A stretch of DNA of 64,000 nucleotides from Polyodon spathula (GCF_017654505.1 NC_054537.1:77572118-77636117); one strand, 5' to 3'. Shown: positions 37,500 to 51,619, counted from the stretch's first letter. Made by a program: numbers and translations. The notes: generated by a model from the sequence alone, not told the origin.

Positions 37500-38125
37500 A
37501 ATGGATAACTGGATCTGCCAAAACCCTGATGCGACCCAGACCCAGTGAGACAACAGATTGAAAGACCTCCTTGGCTGTATGGAAGAGCAAGGTTGGTGCC
37601 TTGTGTGTGGGGAGTTTGGGCACATGGTGGTATGCTGTCCCACGAAGAGGAATGCCGTAGAACACAGAACTGCCTGCCCCAAAATGAAAGAAGGGGCGGA
37701 GCGGCCGTTCACAGAAGTGAGCAAAGGAGACAGTGCCATTCCCAGTGCGAGAGAGGGAGGAGCTATCTGCCCGAAGGCCAGAGAGGGAGGAGCCACTACC
37801 GTCTCCAGAGCCAAAGGAGGAGCCATCGCCGTCGCCGTCTTCAGTGCAAGGGGGAGAAACCTCACAGTCTTCAGTAAGAAGGACAACTGCCAGGCCAACC
37901 TCAGTAGCTGCTACTTTTTGTATTCTTTTGAAACTGTATAGTGAATGCAAATGCTCAGCCTGTATTGTGTTGTATTGTTTTGTTTGAACAATTGTTTTGG
38001 CCCTCGTGCCGCGTTTATGTGTTCCTGTGTTTTGTTTGTTTTTTGTTTAATAAAGTGCACCACAATGCTTCAGCGCAGCTTCTGTCTCTAATTCCTGCCG
38101 GTAACATCTTGGGCCGTGACACTAT
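37500..38125 (+). pseudogene. Gag-like zinc-knuckle fragment with LTR-like 3' end
   Basis: In one frame WICQNPDATQTQ precedes a stop (37546-37548), then MEEQGWCLVCGEFGHMVVCC holds a CCHC zinc knuckle (C-x2-C-x4-H-x4-C), as in retroelement Gag. Further on a run of GAGGGAGGAGC-type repeats (about 37745-37830) reads as Glu/Pro-rich repeats (REEPLPSPEPKEEP) in another frame, so a frameshift separates them. The 3' part has TTTAATAAAGTGCACC (38046) and ends GGGCCGTGACA (38111-38121), like the R-U5 end of an LTR. No polymerase is present. Confidence 0.65.
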
Positions 38126-38597
38126 CCTGTCACAGGTGACTCATGTGTCAATGGTGTAGCTCATGGTGTTCTGTAGTGCAATCTATGGTACTAACTTAAA
38201 TCCATGTGGCACACAGTATGGTCTGTAGGTTTAATGTTTCACTGTATGTTTAAGATAAGTGTCTTATTTTGTTATCTTCCTCTTGGGATTCATGTGCATG
38301 GCACCAGGGCTATATCGGAGGCAACCATATACAGTGGAGACAGATATATCAAAATAACCACTTATCCAGTTATAGTGAAACTTATTAAGGATGTTTCTTA
38401 GCATTGAATTATTGAGCACAAGAATCTGGAGGTATATGGAGTTTGTGTGTCTGTATAAAGATATATAGCTAAGGATATTCCATAATCTGGGGATATATGA
38501 AAGCCATCTGTCTGCATGGGAAACAAACTTTTTTTTTTTTTTTTTTTACATGTGAATACTGTGGATTTAGGTCATGGTTGATTTATTTTTCATAATA
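38126..38597. other. No gene seen
   Basis: Intronic sequence with a T-run (38530-38547). No element ends recognised. Confidence 0.45.
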
Positions 38598-39626
<1,029 letters not shown>

Positions 39627-41182
39627 TAGATTTTTATGTCAATCTGTAACCTCAAATAGAAAAATATATAATTTCATTTTAGTCTGCACCTTTATGTAGC
39701 ATTGTAATAGAAATGTAACTAGTCAACCTGGCTTTAACATTGGTTCTATTGAGGGAAAATGATCTGAGATTTGAAGATGTCCTTCATGGATAACCATGAT
39801 TAATTTGTTTTCAGCTGTCCTAACAGACAATCCTACACACAAATTTATTGTAATTAACCATTCATTTATATTGTGTATTTCAACTTAAATACCGATATGT
39901 AAAAAAACTATTTATTTCCAAGGTTTGAAAATACATGTTTTAATGAAAAACAAATTATGTATAATACTGTGTGGATACATATGTAAGTTAATGTAGGTGT
40001 GGAAGCTTTTTTGCTTTTACAAATCCCAAGGTGGCATTTATCTTTTTTGCGCTCTGCAGTTCCTTTTTAACACTGCTTTCTTGGAAGCATGTACAAGCTT
40101 CGCCTGTAACAAACTGCCCTATTTAAATAAGCTATTCACATTAAAGAACCAAACTGGAATACCGATTTTAAGTACATCTGCAGGTTCCTACCTTTAGTAT
40201 AAAATTAGCATCTCATTTAGTACATAGCAACTCAATCATATTCCTGTAAGAACACTTTGTGGCCATTTGCACAGCTTACTACTCCCATGAAATGCACTGT
40301 GGTGTAATTCACTTAATATAAGCCCCTCTCAAATTTCCTCTTGTAAAAGACTTTGTTTCCCTAAATTTGATATTTAAAAAAAATTAAAACCTGAAGTGCA
40401 TACTTAATCAATAACCAATTCCGTTCCCATCAGTGGAGTAAATCACCTACAAAACTGCTTCCAGTAAGTTATTAACTCTTTCCTAGCTACCTAATTAAAA
40501 TGAATCAGTAGCATTGCAGAAAACGGTGTGACTTCAGCTGAATCTTATTATGAAATGGTGTCACTATTTTGCAGCTCTTATTAAGATGCAGGGAAGTGTT
40601 TGGCTAAAGTCACAAATGGCTTCCTCAACCAGTCATTAAGATTTCTAGCAGCATTGTAGGGCTTTGGTTCCTCAAGTCTATTTAATAGCCCTCAAATACA
40701 GATATTTCTTAAAATAATTCAAAGAAACAAAATCTTTAAACCTAGAAAAAATGTATTTTCTTCTCTAAAACAGCTAATAATACAGGAGGCATTAGGCATG
40801 GAGTTGGTAAGTGCAATGTAAGCATCCTCCAAAAGCATTGCTAGTGCACCTTAATCCTGACCGCTTTGGCATCTCACAAACAGATTGTAAACTGCTTCTT
40901 GGAGTTTTTCTGTTGCCACAGCACCAATAAAATATGTAAACACTCCTTATTCTTGAGAAATATACAGTAAAAATGCACACCTACAGAACATGGCCATGGT
41001 CGCCCCTCATCTCTCTACTGCTTAAGTGAAGGCCCTTTGTCGTGTGCTCTGGTTTGGGCTACTACTGTAATTTTTGCTAGTCTCCCATCACACACAATTT
41101 ACAGACTGGTGCAAAACAGACTTTAGCTGCAAAGTGGTACCAGGCATCTCGAACACATGCTTTAAGTTCTGTTCTAGCTCGG

Positions 41183-41516
41183 TGTGGCAAAGTGGTTGAT
41201 TGTCTATAGGTGCAGGAGTGATGCAGTGCACAGTGAACAGACAGAGATTTGTAATCCAGTTGGAAAAGGGGTTTTTATTTGTTTATAATCCTGGTCTGGT
41301 GACCAAGCAACAATTCCAGGCAATACAATGCCCATTGCACTGGAAACAAACAAACTGGTTGCAGTCCCAAATAATAAACATACCTATCTTTCCCACAATA
41401 TAGAAACAGGGTCACCAGTCCTGTGTGCATGCTGCAGTGCCTGTGGTGGGTGATACAAGTTTATTCATTACAAAAGGAAAGTGCTGTTCTGGGTTTTGTG
41501 CTAGCCCTTGGCGACA
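41183..41516 (-). mobile_element. Probable solo LTR, minus strand
   Basis: On the minus strand it starts TGTCGCC and ends CAACCACTTTGCCACA, with a polyadenylation signal (AAATAAAAACCCC, complement at about 41268-41280) about 85 bp before the end, followed by an R/U5-like stretch. The terminus resembles LTR family A, but the body differs. Flanks (GCTCGG left, GCTCCGG right) resemble a duplicated target with one extra base. Without a second LTR or internal sequence this is a solo LTR; the right limit is the weaker one. Confidence 0.55.
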
Positions 41517-42644
41517 GCTCCGGAATGTGTTAGTCGTATAATAACTACAAGCAAACTATTTTTTTGATCGAAGAGTCAAAAGCATGAGATGGGTACAATC
41601 TTAAGCGTAAATTGAGCAGATGGAGCAACATGATGAATTTAAAACAAGGGCTACTTTGATTACTGGATAATTATGAAGGGTAAACGCCTACTGAACCACA
41701 CAGTCACAAGCAGTAGTATTCTGTTTAAAAGTTGTTTGAGATTTTACTTTGACCTGAGTTATAGCCAAAACTGGATTCAGCCTTCACAAAACAGCGGCAT
41801 TCAGTCATATAACAAAAGATATCCATTAACAGGTTTCCGCTGGCTGCTTTTTTCAAGCTGTCAGGGTTGGTAACTGTGGCTGGGGTATCAACACTTGTCA
41901 TTGTGGTTGCTTATGTCAAATCAGGGGTGTGAAAAAAGTCTGTAGTGGACTTGGTGTAAAATTCAAATTTCTGTAAAAGGTTCTGTTTGGGAATATGGAC
42001 TGCACATAAATCAATATTTCTCTCATTTACTTTGTGGGAAAATACCTGAATCTTCACTGTTATTACTTGCTCATTGAGTTAGTTAACTAATGTGTCACTT
42101 TGTCACTGATTCAGCACAGTGCCAAGACAGGTGGTATATACTGGGTTTTCATGGAACAGTGTGTGTATTTGTGTGTGAACAAGGTTGAAGTCTCTCAGTG
42201 TAAGTTACAAATATATAGTTGGGTTGGTGCTATAAGTGCAATGTCTTTACTGCCTGTGGTTATTGCCTTATTATGAAAGAATAGGTCTGATTGTCCAAAT
42301 CTCTGGTGTTCCTTGTGGAAGATGTGTGTGCACAAACAAGCTACTGCACCTCATACTCACCAAGCATTGGATGCAATTAAATACAACTTAACTAGTTTAA
42401 CTGTACCTTGTTTCAACAAAATTTGTCCACATTCTTTGTAACTAAAAACATTTCTTGGTATTGCAAAAAACACTGATTGACCATGTGAGGCTCGATCAGT
42501 GTTGAAAAGGGAGTCCTTTTTTTTTTTTTTCGCAAACCACAAAATGATCGATTTTGTGTACAGTGTGCAATACGGCGTGAAACTTTCACGGACTCAGAAA
42601 CATAAACTCACTCCCGATTAATTCCCTGCTTTACCAGGGTTTAT

Positions 42645-42666
42645 TAATAATAATAATAATAATAAT
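42645..42666. repeat. Short (AAT)n microsatellite
   Basis: About seven AAT units in intron 3. Confidence 0.9.
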
Positions 42667-43095
42667 TGAGAGTTTGTAAGATAAACATTTAAGATTAACA
42701 CCCAGGGAATATTAATAATGCTGATGATGTCATCAAAAAGAGGCGGATTTTCGTTCTTGAACGAATGTATACCCATTCATAAAGTGCTTAGCGACAGTCA
42801 CCCGTTTGCTCAAATCATTTTATGGAAAGCAATATGGACGACTTTCGTTAGTTTTAAACTAAATTTATTACGGCAGTTTGCAAGTACTTTTATGAATAGG
42901 GCCCTAGGAGACATTATGAGCACCATTTATTTTATTTAGCATTTAACAGTTCCAAACAATTAAGGGATATTACAAGATTGGTCACAGAGCTTATATCCCA
43001 CTACTACATCTTAATAGTAGGAGTCCACATTATCTCTAACAGAAGGATCAGCACAACCACATTTGGTTTAACCAGCTGTGTTTGCCCTGGCCTGA

Positions 43096-43296
<201 letters not shown>

Positions 43297-43389
43297 TAGA
43301 AAACCTGGGTTGTTTTTTGTTTTTTTCTGAAAGTGGGTTATTTTTATTTACTTACATTGATCTATTAATGAACCCTTACTGTTTAGTTT

Positions 43390-43683
43390 AGTTTATTCAC
43401 TTTGTGCCCACAGAGCCAGCACAGGTACATCTCAATAGTGCAGCACTAATACAAAGGGAGACCGACGTAGACCATACTCAATAATAAACAATACAACAAT
43501 TATTATACATCCAAAGTAATATCAATAAAAATACACAGACACACATATACATACAAATACATATAAATATGTTAAAAGAAGATATTTATATTTTAATAAA
43601 AGTTTAATTGCGACTAAAACAAGTTCAAACCCGGAGAGGCAGAAGGGCTTTCCAAGGCTGTGCCAAAGAAATAATAACGACAC
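43390..43683 (-). mobile_element. Older LINE, minus strand, 3' portion
   Basis: Minus-strand sequence ending GTGGGCACAAAGTGAATAAA (about 43396-43415), like the 3' end of a non-LTR element. It belongs with 45987-46290 on the far side of the inserted CR1. The match between the two halves is inferred from order and strand. Confidence 0.4.
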
Positions 43684-45986
43684 AATAATCTGTTATACAA
43701 TGACATTAGAAATGCGTGTAGCAAAGGAGAAGCCATACTAATGGGGGATTTCAACTTCCCCCAAATAAAATGTGAAAACCCGGTGGGTAGCACGAAGGAT
43801 GAAACAGAAATGGTGGAAATGACAAATGACTGCTTCCTAACACAATTTGTCAAGGCACCGACTAGAGGGGAGGCATGCTTTGATTTAGTCTTTTCAAATA
43901 ACGAAGATAGAATAACTAAAACAGAGGTCAGAGAACCACTGGCAAACTCAGACCACAACATGGTCTCATTTGAAGTGTTTTTTAAAACCCCAAAAGTAAT
44001 GACTAAAGCTAAGGTTTACAATTTTAGAAAAGCAAACTATGAAGGTATGAAACAGAGACTAACAGAAGTAGATTGGAGTAAAATAGAGAAAACACCCACA
44101 GAAGAAGGATGGTTGTTCTTCAAAAATGTAGTACTAGAGGCGCAAAACAATTACATCCCTAAAGTAGAAAAATCTAAATGTAAAACTAAATTGCCAAAGT
44201 GGTTTAATAGATCAATTAAAAAAAATATTCAGCGAAAAAAGGCACTTTACAGAGCATTAAAAAAGGACCAAAAAGAAAGTACGCAGAAAGAGTACACAGA
44301 ACTGCAAACGCAAGTCAAAAAGGAAGTTAGAAAGGCCAAGAGAGAAATAGAAATGAACATTGCTAAGGGAGCTAAAACCAATTCCAAAATGTTTTTCCAA
44401 TATTACAACAGCAAGCGAACATTCAAAGAGGAGATTAAATGTTTAAGAGATACAAATGGCAAAATCATAGATGAAGAAAAAAAATAGCAAATATATTAAA
44501 TGATTACTTTTCACAAGTTTTTACAAAGGAAGATACTGACAACATGCCCCACATGTCATCCAGTTCCTATCCAGTTTTAAATAACTTTAGCATAACTGAG
44601 GCAGAAGTGTTAAAGGGACTAGGAGCTCTTAAAATAAACAAATCCCCTGGGCCGGATGAGATCCTCCCAGTAGTACTCAAAGAAATGAAAGAAGTAATTT
44701 ACAAACCGCTAACCAAGATCATGCAGCAGTCTCTTGACACAGGGGTGGTACCGACAGACTGTAAAATTGCAAACGTAATACCGATCCACAAAAAGGGAAA
44801 CAAAACTGAACCAGGTAACTACAGACCAGTAAGCCTGACTTCTATTATATGCAAACTTATGGAAACTATAATAAGATCCAAAATGGAAAATTACCTATAT
44901 GGTAACAGGGTCCTGGGAGACAGTCAACATGGTTTTAGGAAAGGGAGATCGTGTCTAACTAACTTGCTTGATTTTTTTGAGGATGCAACATCGATAATGG
45001 ATAATTGCAAAGCATATGACATGGTTTATTTAGGTTTCCAGAAAGCTTTTGACAAAGTCCTGCACAAAAGATTAATTCTCAAACTGAACACAGTAAGCAA
45101 ACTTGTTAAATTTTCAGACGACACAAAAGTAGGAGGAGTGGCAAACACTGTTGCAGCAGCAAAGGTCATTCAAAATGATCTAGACAAGATTCAGAACTGG
45201 GCAGACACATGGCAAATGACATTTAATAGAGAAAAGTGTAAGGTACTGCACGCAGGAAATAAAAATGTACATTATAAATATCATATGGGAGATACTGAAA
45301 TTGGAGAAGGAATCTATGAAAAAGACCTAGGAGTTTTGGTTGACTCAGAAATGTCTTCATCTAGACAATGTGGGGAAGCTATAAAAAAGGCTAACAAGAT
45401 GCTCGGATACATTGTGAAAAGTGTTGAATTTAAATCAAGGGAAGTAATGTTAAAACTGTACAATGCACTAGTAAGACCTCATCTTGAATATTGTGTGCAG
45501 TTCTGGTCACCTCGCTATAAAAAAGATATTGCTGCTCTAGAAAGAGTGCAAAGAAGAGCGACCAGAATTATTCCGGGCTTAAAAGGCATGTCATATGCAG
45601 ACAGGCTAAAAGAATTGAATCTGTTCAGTCTTGAACAAAGAAGACTACGTGGCGACCTAATTCAAGCATTCAAAATTCTAAAAGGTATTGACAGTGTCGA
45701 CCCAAGGGACTTTTTCAGCCTGAAAAAAGAAACAAGGACCAGGGGTCACAAATGGAGATTAGACAAAGGGGCATTCAGAACAGAAAATAGGAGGCACTTT
45801 TTTACACAGAGAATTGTGAGGGTCTGGAATCAACTCCCCAGTAATGTTGTTGAAGCTGCCACCCTGGGATCCTTCAAGAAGCTGCTTGATGAGATTCTGG
45901 GATCAATAAGCTACTAACAACCAAACGAGCAAGATGGGCCGAATGGCCTCCTGTCATTTGTAAACTTTCTTATGTTCTTATGTTCT
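43684..45986 (+). mobile_element. CR1 LINE copy 1, 5'-truncated
   Basis: Starts inside the endonuclease part of ORF2 and runs to the natural 3' end, GGGCCGAATGGCCTCCTGTC and then TTCTTATGTTCTTATGTTCT, an octamer repeat tail typical of CR1. 43684-45819 aligns with 52996-55310, differing by about 22 substitutions, a 180-bp deletion in this copy, one A lost in this copy and a 2-bp loss in the other. That is about 99 percent identity. It sits inside an older minus-strand LINE. Confidence 0.93.
43690..45917 (+). pseudogene. CR1 ORF2, endonuclease end and RT, broken
   Basis: The first frame (to 44487) has the endonuclease motifs MGDFNFPQIK and ANSDHNMVSFE. A run of eight A instead of nine at 44477-44484 shifts the frame. 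The next frame (44544-45917) holds RT: NKSPGPDEILP, NYRPVSLTSI, GFRKGRSC and FSDDTKVGG. An in-frame 60-codon deletion at about 45094, flanked by AGT on both sides in the other copy, removes the GVPHGSVLGPLLF region. The C-terminus is complete and stops at 45917. The enzyme would be inactive. Confidence 0.93.
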
Positions 45987-46290
45987 CTCAGTCCAGGTCT
46001 GTTATGAGCACAGACTGACATAGAGGTAGAACATGGTGAATGCAGAACCTGATAGAAATGAACAAGAATAAATAGGACCTTCTGCCACTTAGTGGTTTAA
46101 GAGAGGAGCTATTAAGAAGGTTATCAAAGGTAGAATCCCAATTCCAGTCATTCAGTACAATCCTACAAGCAATTTCTTGCACAGACTCAAGCTTCTCGGT
46201 ATTGCATTTTTTAAATGGGTACCAGACAGAACATATGTGCATTTGTAATAGGTCTTACCGAACTCTTGTAAAACAACATCTATTAATGAA
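45987..46290 (-). pseudogene. Non-LTR RT C-terminal remnant, minus strand
   Basis: The minus strand (45988-46242) reads ICSVWYPFKKCNTEKLESVQ and ACRIVLNDW, a common C-terminal region of LINE polymerases (W-x-P then KLE-x-VQ and A-x-R). It is the interrupted element into which CR1 copy 1 inserted. Clade undetermined. Confidence 0.65.
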
Positions 46291-46827
46291 TCCCTTACTA
46301 TAGATTACCTTAGGTATGGTAGTCAAAGATTCGTGCTAATCCGGGTCTGTTACCTTGACAGATGGTTGTGTTTTCATTCTTCAAGTTTAAAATGATATAT
46401 TTTTTTCTTTCAAAAATTGCTTGTATAGATGATTAAATAAGTGATAATCTTAAGTGAATGGGTAAAAGATAGCTACAGGTGTGGCCGGACACTAGGCTAT
46501 CCTTTTTAGAAAGCAATACTTACCTTTATAAATTTGCATTTAATCCTTTAACCTAGAGGGTTTCATGTGTTTGGTTACACAGCTGCCATTTCCTGTATTA
46601 TTTGTATTCTGCTTACGTACCGTACGAGTTATGGCAATACTACAAAAACAATACTGTTAAAACAAAATGCCATTCTTAGCACATTTAGTTTCAGGATACA
46701 CCACTGTAAGTTATCAGACTCACTGAATTGGTTTGGTCGGAGCTGGAGGCACTAATGAACACATTTTAAAATGCCCAAACTGCACGTTATGATCTGAAAT
46801 GTCGGGATACGATTATCCATAGTGCCT

Positions 46828-46837
46828 AGAGTTAAAA

Positions 46838-46869
<32 letters not shown>
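46828..46869 (+). repeat. A-run
   Basis: About 33-36 consecutive A residues; possible retroposon tail, no body identified. Confidence 0.85.
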
Positions 46870-46870
<1 letters not shown>

Positions 46871-49107
46871 AAAGTGGATACTTGAAATACTCAAGCAATA
46901 GAAGTGCCCTGTAGAAGGGGATGTTGAAGCTTGTACACTGTATGTAGGCCTAATTATTTTAGTTTTCTGTACTGCTTTGTAAATAGTGTCTTTGACTGTC
47001 ACGCAAATAGAGGAAGGAACCATATTTTACCCACCCCCATATGAAAATCTACTTTTCTTTCCCTGTTCAGTTAGAGGTGGCAAGCCTTATTGCCTCCATT
47101 AGGCATTGCAAAGAGTCAAAGATATTGACTTCAAATATATGTATAGTACATGAATATATCACATATTTCTATTGTATCGTGTTAATGAACAGACCATAGG
47201 GTTTACAAACAAACACATTAGTTACCATTTGTACCTGCTGTGTTGTACACATTCCTCCAATATCATTTTCTTCGTAATCATGATTGTGTTGCTTATTTGT
47301 ATTTACAAATTCATGGGCATAATTCATTTTTTACTAGTTATTTTTGTTTGACATGTTGTCGCTCATAAACACAAATCTTGATGTCACACATAAGCATTGA
47401 TATTGGAGGTGCCCACCCTCCTTACAGTTTTATCGCCAGTCTGAGCCTACACGCAAAGAAAACGCTTAAAAAAAAAAATGTGGTGCTTGGTTTTGTTCAC
47501 AAACAGGCGCTTGCACTACTGCTTCATAGACCCATTATCGTGTTATTACATTATTTTATTTATTTCATTGAGTAGCGATCTGTAAGTTTGCACGTAAATT
47601 TGTAGTAATTGTGCTTTATTTGGACAGAAATAATACATGCTGGGATATTAATGCAAGACATTTCCATAATGAGTATAGTGAAAAAGATATTGCAGGAATA
47701 CATACAAAACAGCAGGCAGCTATGATAAATAATGTGTTGTGATGCAGTCTGTTCGGGAACACTTAAGATTCATGAAACATATTGAAACACCCCTTAATGC
47801 ATAGGTAATTAAATGAAAAGAACTCTTGTAGTAACAGATACAAACAAGCTGAACAAGACAATAGCACTCTTTTAAAAACATATGGGACAACATGAAAGGA
47901 CATTCTATATGTCTATTAATGCACCAGAAGGTAAAATATTTGCTGATTTTAATCCATAGGTTCATTCATGAGGTAATTTCATTTATTTCAGGTTTATTCG
48001 GAGCATCTACTTTACAGTAGATTCAAGCCAGAACTTGCAGGTTTGTGATACTTAATGCAGTACCTAGAATGATACACTGGATCTGTATATACATCACATA
48101 CTGTATACATAAACACATTGAATTCTCACTCACTTGGAAGCCTCTTTTGTGCCTCAAATAAGAGATGCTGCACTTGGTAAAAATGTGTATTTTGAAGAAT
48201 AATTTGGTCAAAATCAAATTAACTCCACTGCATCGTTACCTGGGCTTTTGCAACTATTTAATTTCCCAATGGAATTAGTATCTGTTTAAAGAAGAAGATT
48301 AATTTGTATAATAGAAAAATTAATTCAAACCTCAGTGGCTGGAATGAAAAAGCTATCTCACTTGCCCCAAGTAGCAATCTTAGCCACACAATTGCACAAA
48401 CCTGTGATTAAGGTTGAAAATAGGATTTATTAACAGCATGTTATCAGCATATAATTGGAGTCATGATTCAGACCTTTGATGCTATTCAATGAAGAATATT
48501 CATTAAACACCAGTTACCTCACTGTTTCCCATTACAGTGTATGTGGGTTTGGGTTTTTTTTGTATTGGTACATTTTGAAAGTTTGTTATGGATATCAGTA
48601 GTTCATGTTTGAAATTCCAGCAACGACCAGTACTGGATGCTTTATCCTGGTAGTTTGCTATTTTTAAACTGACCAAACTCAGCTTTATTACAGTACAGTA
48701 ATTATATAAATCCCTTGCTTTCTTGTTTTCTTTTACTGAACATGGTTAAACTGGGCAGTTTTCCATAAAGTGACCCCATGTAAAAAGTAAAACTACATTC
48801 CGAAATGCACCATTTTTTCAAGTGCCTGACTATATCTGCAACTGAATCCATTCTGTCCTGCTAAGAGTTGAATTTACTGTTTTAGACCCATAATAAAATA
48901 TTCATCCATCAGTTTCCATTTGTACCATGATCATAATTTCTGCATTTAGGAGCATGTTTTTAAGCCAATACTATGTTTAACTGTCCAACAATTAAGTAAT
49001 TATTGTAATTAAGTAATTGTGTTACCGGTAGCCTATAGGTCAAAGTAAAAAGAAAATGCGCTAGCTATTCATTTGATTTTACTACTGTGCTGTGCAGCTA
49101 CGGCCAA

Positions 49108-49300
49108 AATCACCTAGAATTTTAGAAATGAGACATTATTAAAAAAAATAAGAGAGAGAGGAGAGAAAGAAATTAACATAATTGATATTTTATTTAACAT
49201 CATGTAACCAAAGAAATTAGAAAATAATATTGCAAAAGTCTATCAGAAGCCATAATAGTAGTACAGGATTTCATGTTAGATTTCGATGTCATGTTTTCAT
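49108..49300 (+). repeat. Dispersed repeat, copy B
   Basis: Matches copy A at 8240-8445: ATCACCTAGAATTTTAG, an A-rich run, then ATATTGCAAAAGTCTATCAG and AAGCCATAAT. Identity is moderate, so both are old. Confidence 0.55.
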
Positions 49301-49355
49301 TCTTATATAAAAATTGATAAAGCAGTATGTAATTCAATAATAAACCAAGCACTAT

Positions 49356-49357
<2 letters not shown>

Positions 49358-49402
<45 letters not shown>
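49358..49402. repeat. (TG)n microsatellite
   Basis: About 22 TG units. Confidence 0.97.
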
Positions 49403-49403
<1 letters not shown>

Positions 49404-50649
49404 AATTATCTGTTAGGAATATGGCCCATTTTATACAACATTTGACAGTGTAGAAATACAGTAGTTTTTGTACACTTGAATGTAGGCGGGGGCTTTTTCT
49501 CTAGGATGGAAGTGTAAGGATTTTTACCCTGGCCTTGTAGGGAGTGCCTGGCTTTTCATAACTCAGAGTGCAGCTGTGACCTCGGGACAGATAACGCTTT
49601 TGTTTTCGTATAAATTGTTTCTGCTTAATAAGCTGTTTTGAGCCTATATACAAACCATAGTCAAACCAATTGAAACTGGTTCCAAAACCATTTACTTTTG
49701 TTAAAAGTGACAAGCTATAACTTTAGTTAAGTGTCACGGAATGCATAATAACACACTATACAATTGGAACACGTAGGCTTTTTCCGATAACCACGCACCT
49801 TGAGTTGCAATCACCAGTCTTCTTGTTCGACCTTGTGATGTGTGGGTATAGCGCTATGCTGCCTATGAGAATTGAGCAGAACTCATAGCATTGTTCTTAA
49901 ATGTAACTTTTTGTTCTCTGGGTTTCTGCTGACATTGGTAAAGTGAAGAAGAAACACATATGTGCTTTGTCTCACACCTTGCATCATTCTAGGGAAATGA
50001 GACCAAATTTGGTCAAGGAACTTACGTAAGCTAGCTGTATATCTGTGCTGTATGAAGTCATTTTTTTGGTCAGGTCGGGTCAGCTCAGCTAAGAAACATC
50101 TACACTGATGCCGGCTCAGAAAATAAATCTCTGTGCCATGCATGAAAAGCTCAGTTTGGATTGACATGGTTTGTGAGAGGTGTGTTTGAAGGTACTTTTC
50201 ATTATGAAAAACTTTTGAAAATACAGCTGCTGCCAAGACCTTTTCAAGTAGAGTGTGCTCCTAAGACAGGTCCTGCTATAAAAAAAATAAAATTAAGTGT
50301 TGTTGGCAATCTACAATTAAACAGGAGAGGGATGGCAGAAATGAGACATGATAAAGGGTAATTAGTCATGACGCCCAGGAAATGTAACTAATCTTAAAAC
50401 TTAAATCCTGATGTGGCTCAGAATGCCTTGGACTATGTGTACTTGGATGTACACATGCTATGCGCTCAACCAAAAGGCAAAATGGAACTCTTAGATTCTA
50501 ATGCACATGGTAGGTGTAAGTAGCTTAACATGATGTCTGTTGCTCAGACATTGAATTAAAAAAAATTAAATCCTCTGTCAAAACCAGCCTGGCATCATCA
50601 TTCGAGCTGTGTAGATCCTAGTTGCTTGTTAGGAATCACATTATCTGCT

Positions 50650-50711
50650 GACCTTTCAACTCTTCTAGCCCAATAGAAATAGGAAGGTGGGGCCAGTAGA
50701 GTTGAAAGGTC
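50650..50711. repeat. Short hairpin, 22-bp arms
   Basis: GACCTTTCAACTCTTCTAGCCC (arm 1, 50650-50671; two changes) is the reverse complement of 50690-50711, with an 18-nt loop. The arms match at 20 of 22 positions. The size is like a microRNA precursor or the collapsed ends of a tiny MITE; nothing here shows which. Confidence 0.7.
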
Positions 50712-51149
50712 ACAATGGAAAGGTATCAGTAAGGTGAAAAAAATAAACACATTTTAAAGAAGATATTGAAGCTATAGTAAAAAAAAAAAAATCTCATACT
50801 GCACACATCTTCTCTGATCTTCCTGGGGCTCCAAGCACTTTAGACATTGATTTCTGGCTTTATTGATGCATCGCTGGATTGCTGGAGTTACAGATTTTGT
50901 TTTTTATTGTTATAACACAAGACATCGTAATTAAATAACTAGAAATAAACTCCTTAAATGTAAATACATTAACCAATTTTAAAGAAATAGTTAGCTGTTG
51001 GGTAACCCCATTCCCCTAAATTCCACAACCAAGGCAAGACATTTCAAGAAAAAAAACCCAGCTTAAGTATTTCACTTTTTGTTCTACATATGTACTAGAC
51101 CTGGCAAAAAGACTAGGGATGATTGACACACGAAAGTGATTGAGAGGAG

Positions 51150-51600
51150 ATCAGAATGTTTGGAGTTTACAATTTTTAAAAGACCAAATATGAGGGACTG
51201 AAAAGAGACTAACAGAAGTAGACTGGAGCGAAATAGAGAACACATCCACAGAAAAAGCATGGCTATTTTAAAAAAAAATGTAGTATTAGAGGCGCAAAAC
51301 AATTACATCCCAAAAGTAGACAAATCAAAATCTAAAACAAAATGGCCAAAATGGTTCAATTAAAAAAACATACCCAGAGAAAAAGGCACTTTACAGAACA
51401 TTTAAAAGGGACCAAGAACAAACTACACAGAAAGAGTACTTGAAACTGCAAATGCAAGTTAAAAAGGAAGTTATGAAAGGCCAAGAGAGAGATAGAAATT
51501 AATATTGCCAAAGGTGTTAAAACCAATTCCAAAAAGTTTTTCCAATATTACAACAGCAAAAGAACATTCAGGGAGGAAGTGAAAAGTCTCAGATATACAA
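51150..51600 (+). pseudogene. Older CR1 ORF2 fragment
   Basis: Diverged relative of the region 53325-53765 of copy 2: shared phrases include CTAACAGAAGTAGACTGGAG, GAGGCGCAAAACAATTACAT and TTCCAATATTACAACAGCAA. It has frame breaks throughout. It stops exactly where copy 2 begins. Confidence 0.88.
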
Positions 51601-51619
51601 AAGTCTTCAAGCCAGTATT

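Noticed and set aside
37447..37950. Long minus-strand open frames opposite the gag-like fragment
   Set aside because: They are antisense shadows of the GAGGGAGGAGC repeats. The CCHC motif and the AATAAA tail lie on the plus strand.
43614..43961. Minus-strand frames opposite both CR1 endonuclease regions (also 52965-53273)
   Set aside because: The same frame occurs in both copies only because the copies are 99 percent identical; the plus strand carries the endonuclease motifs.
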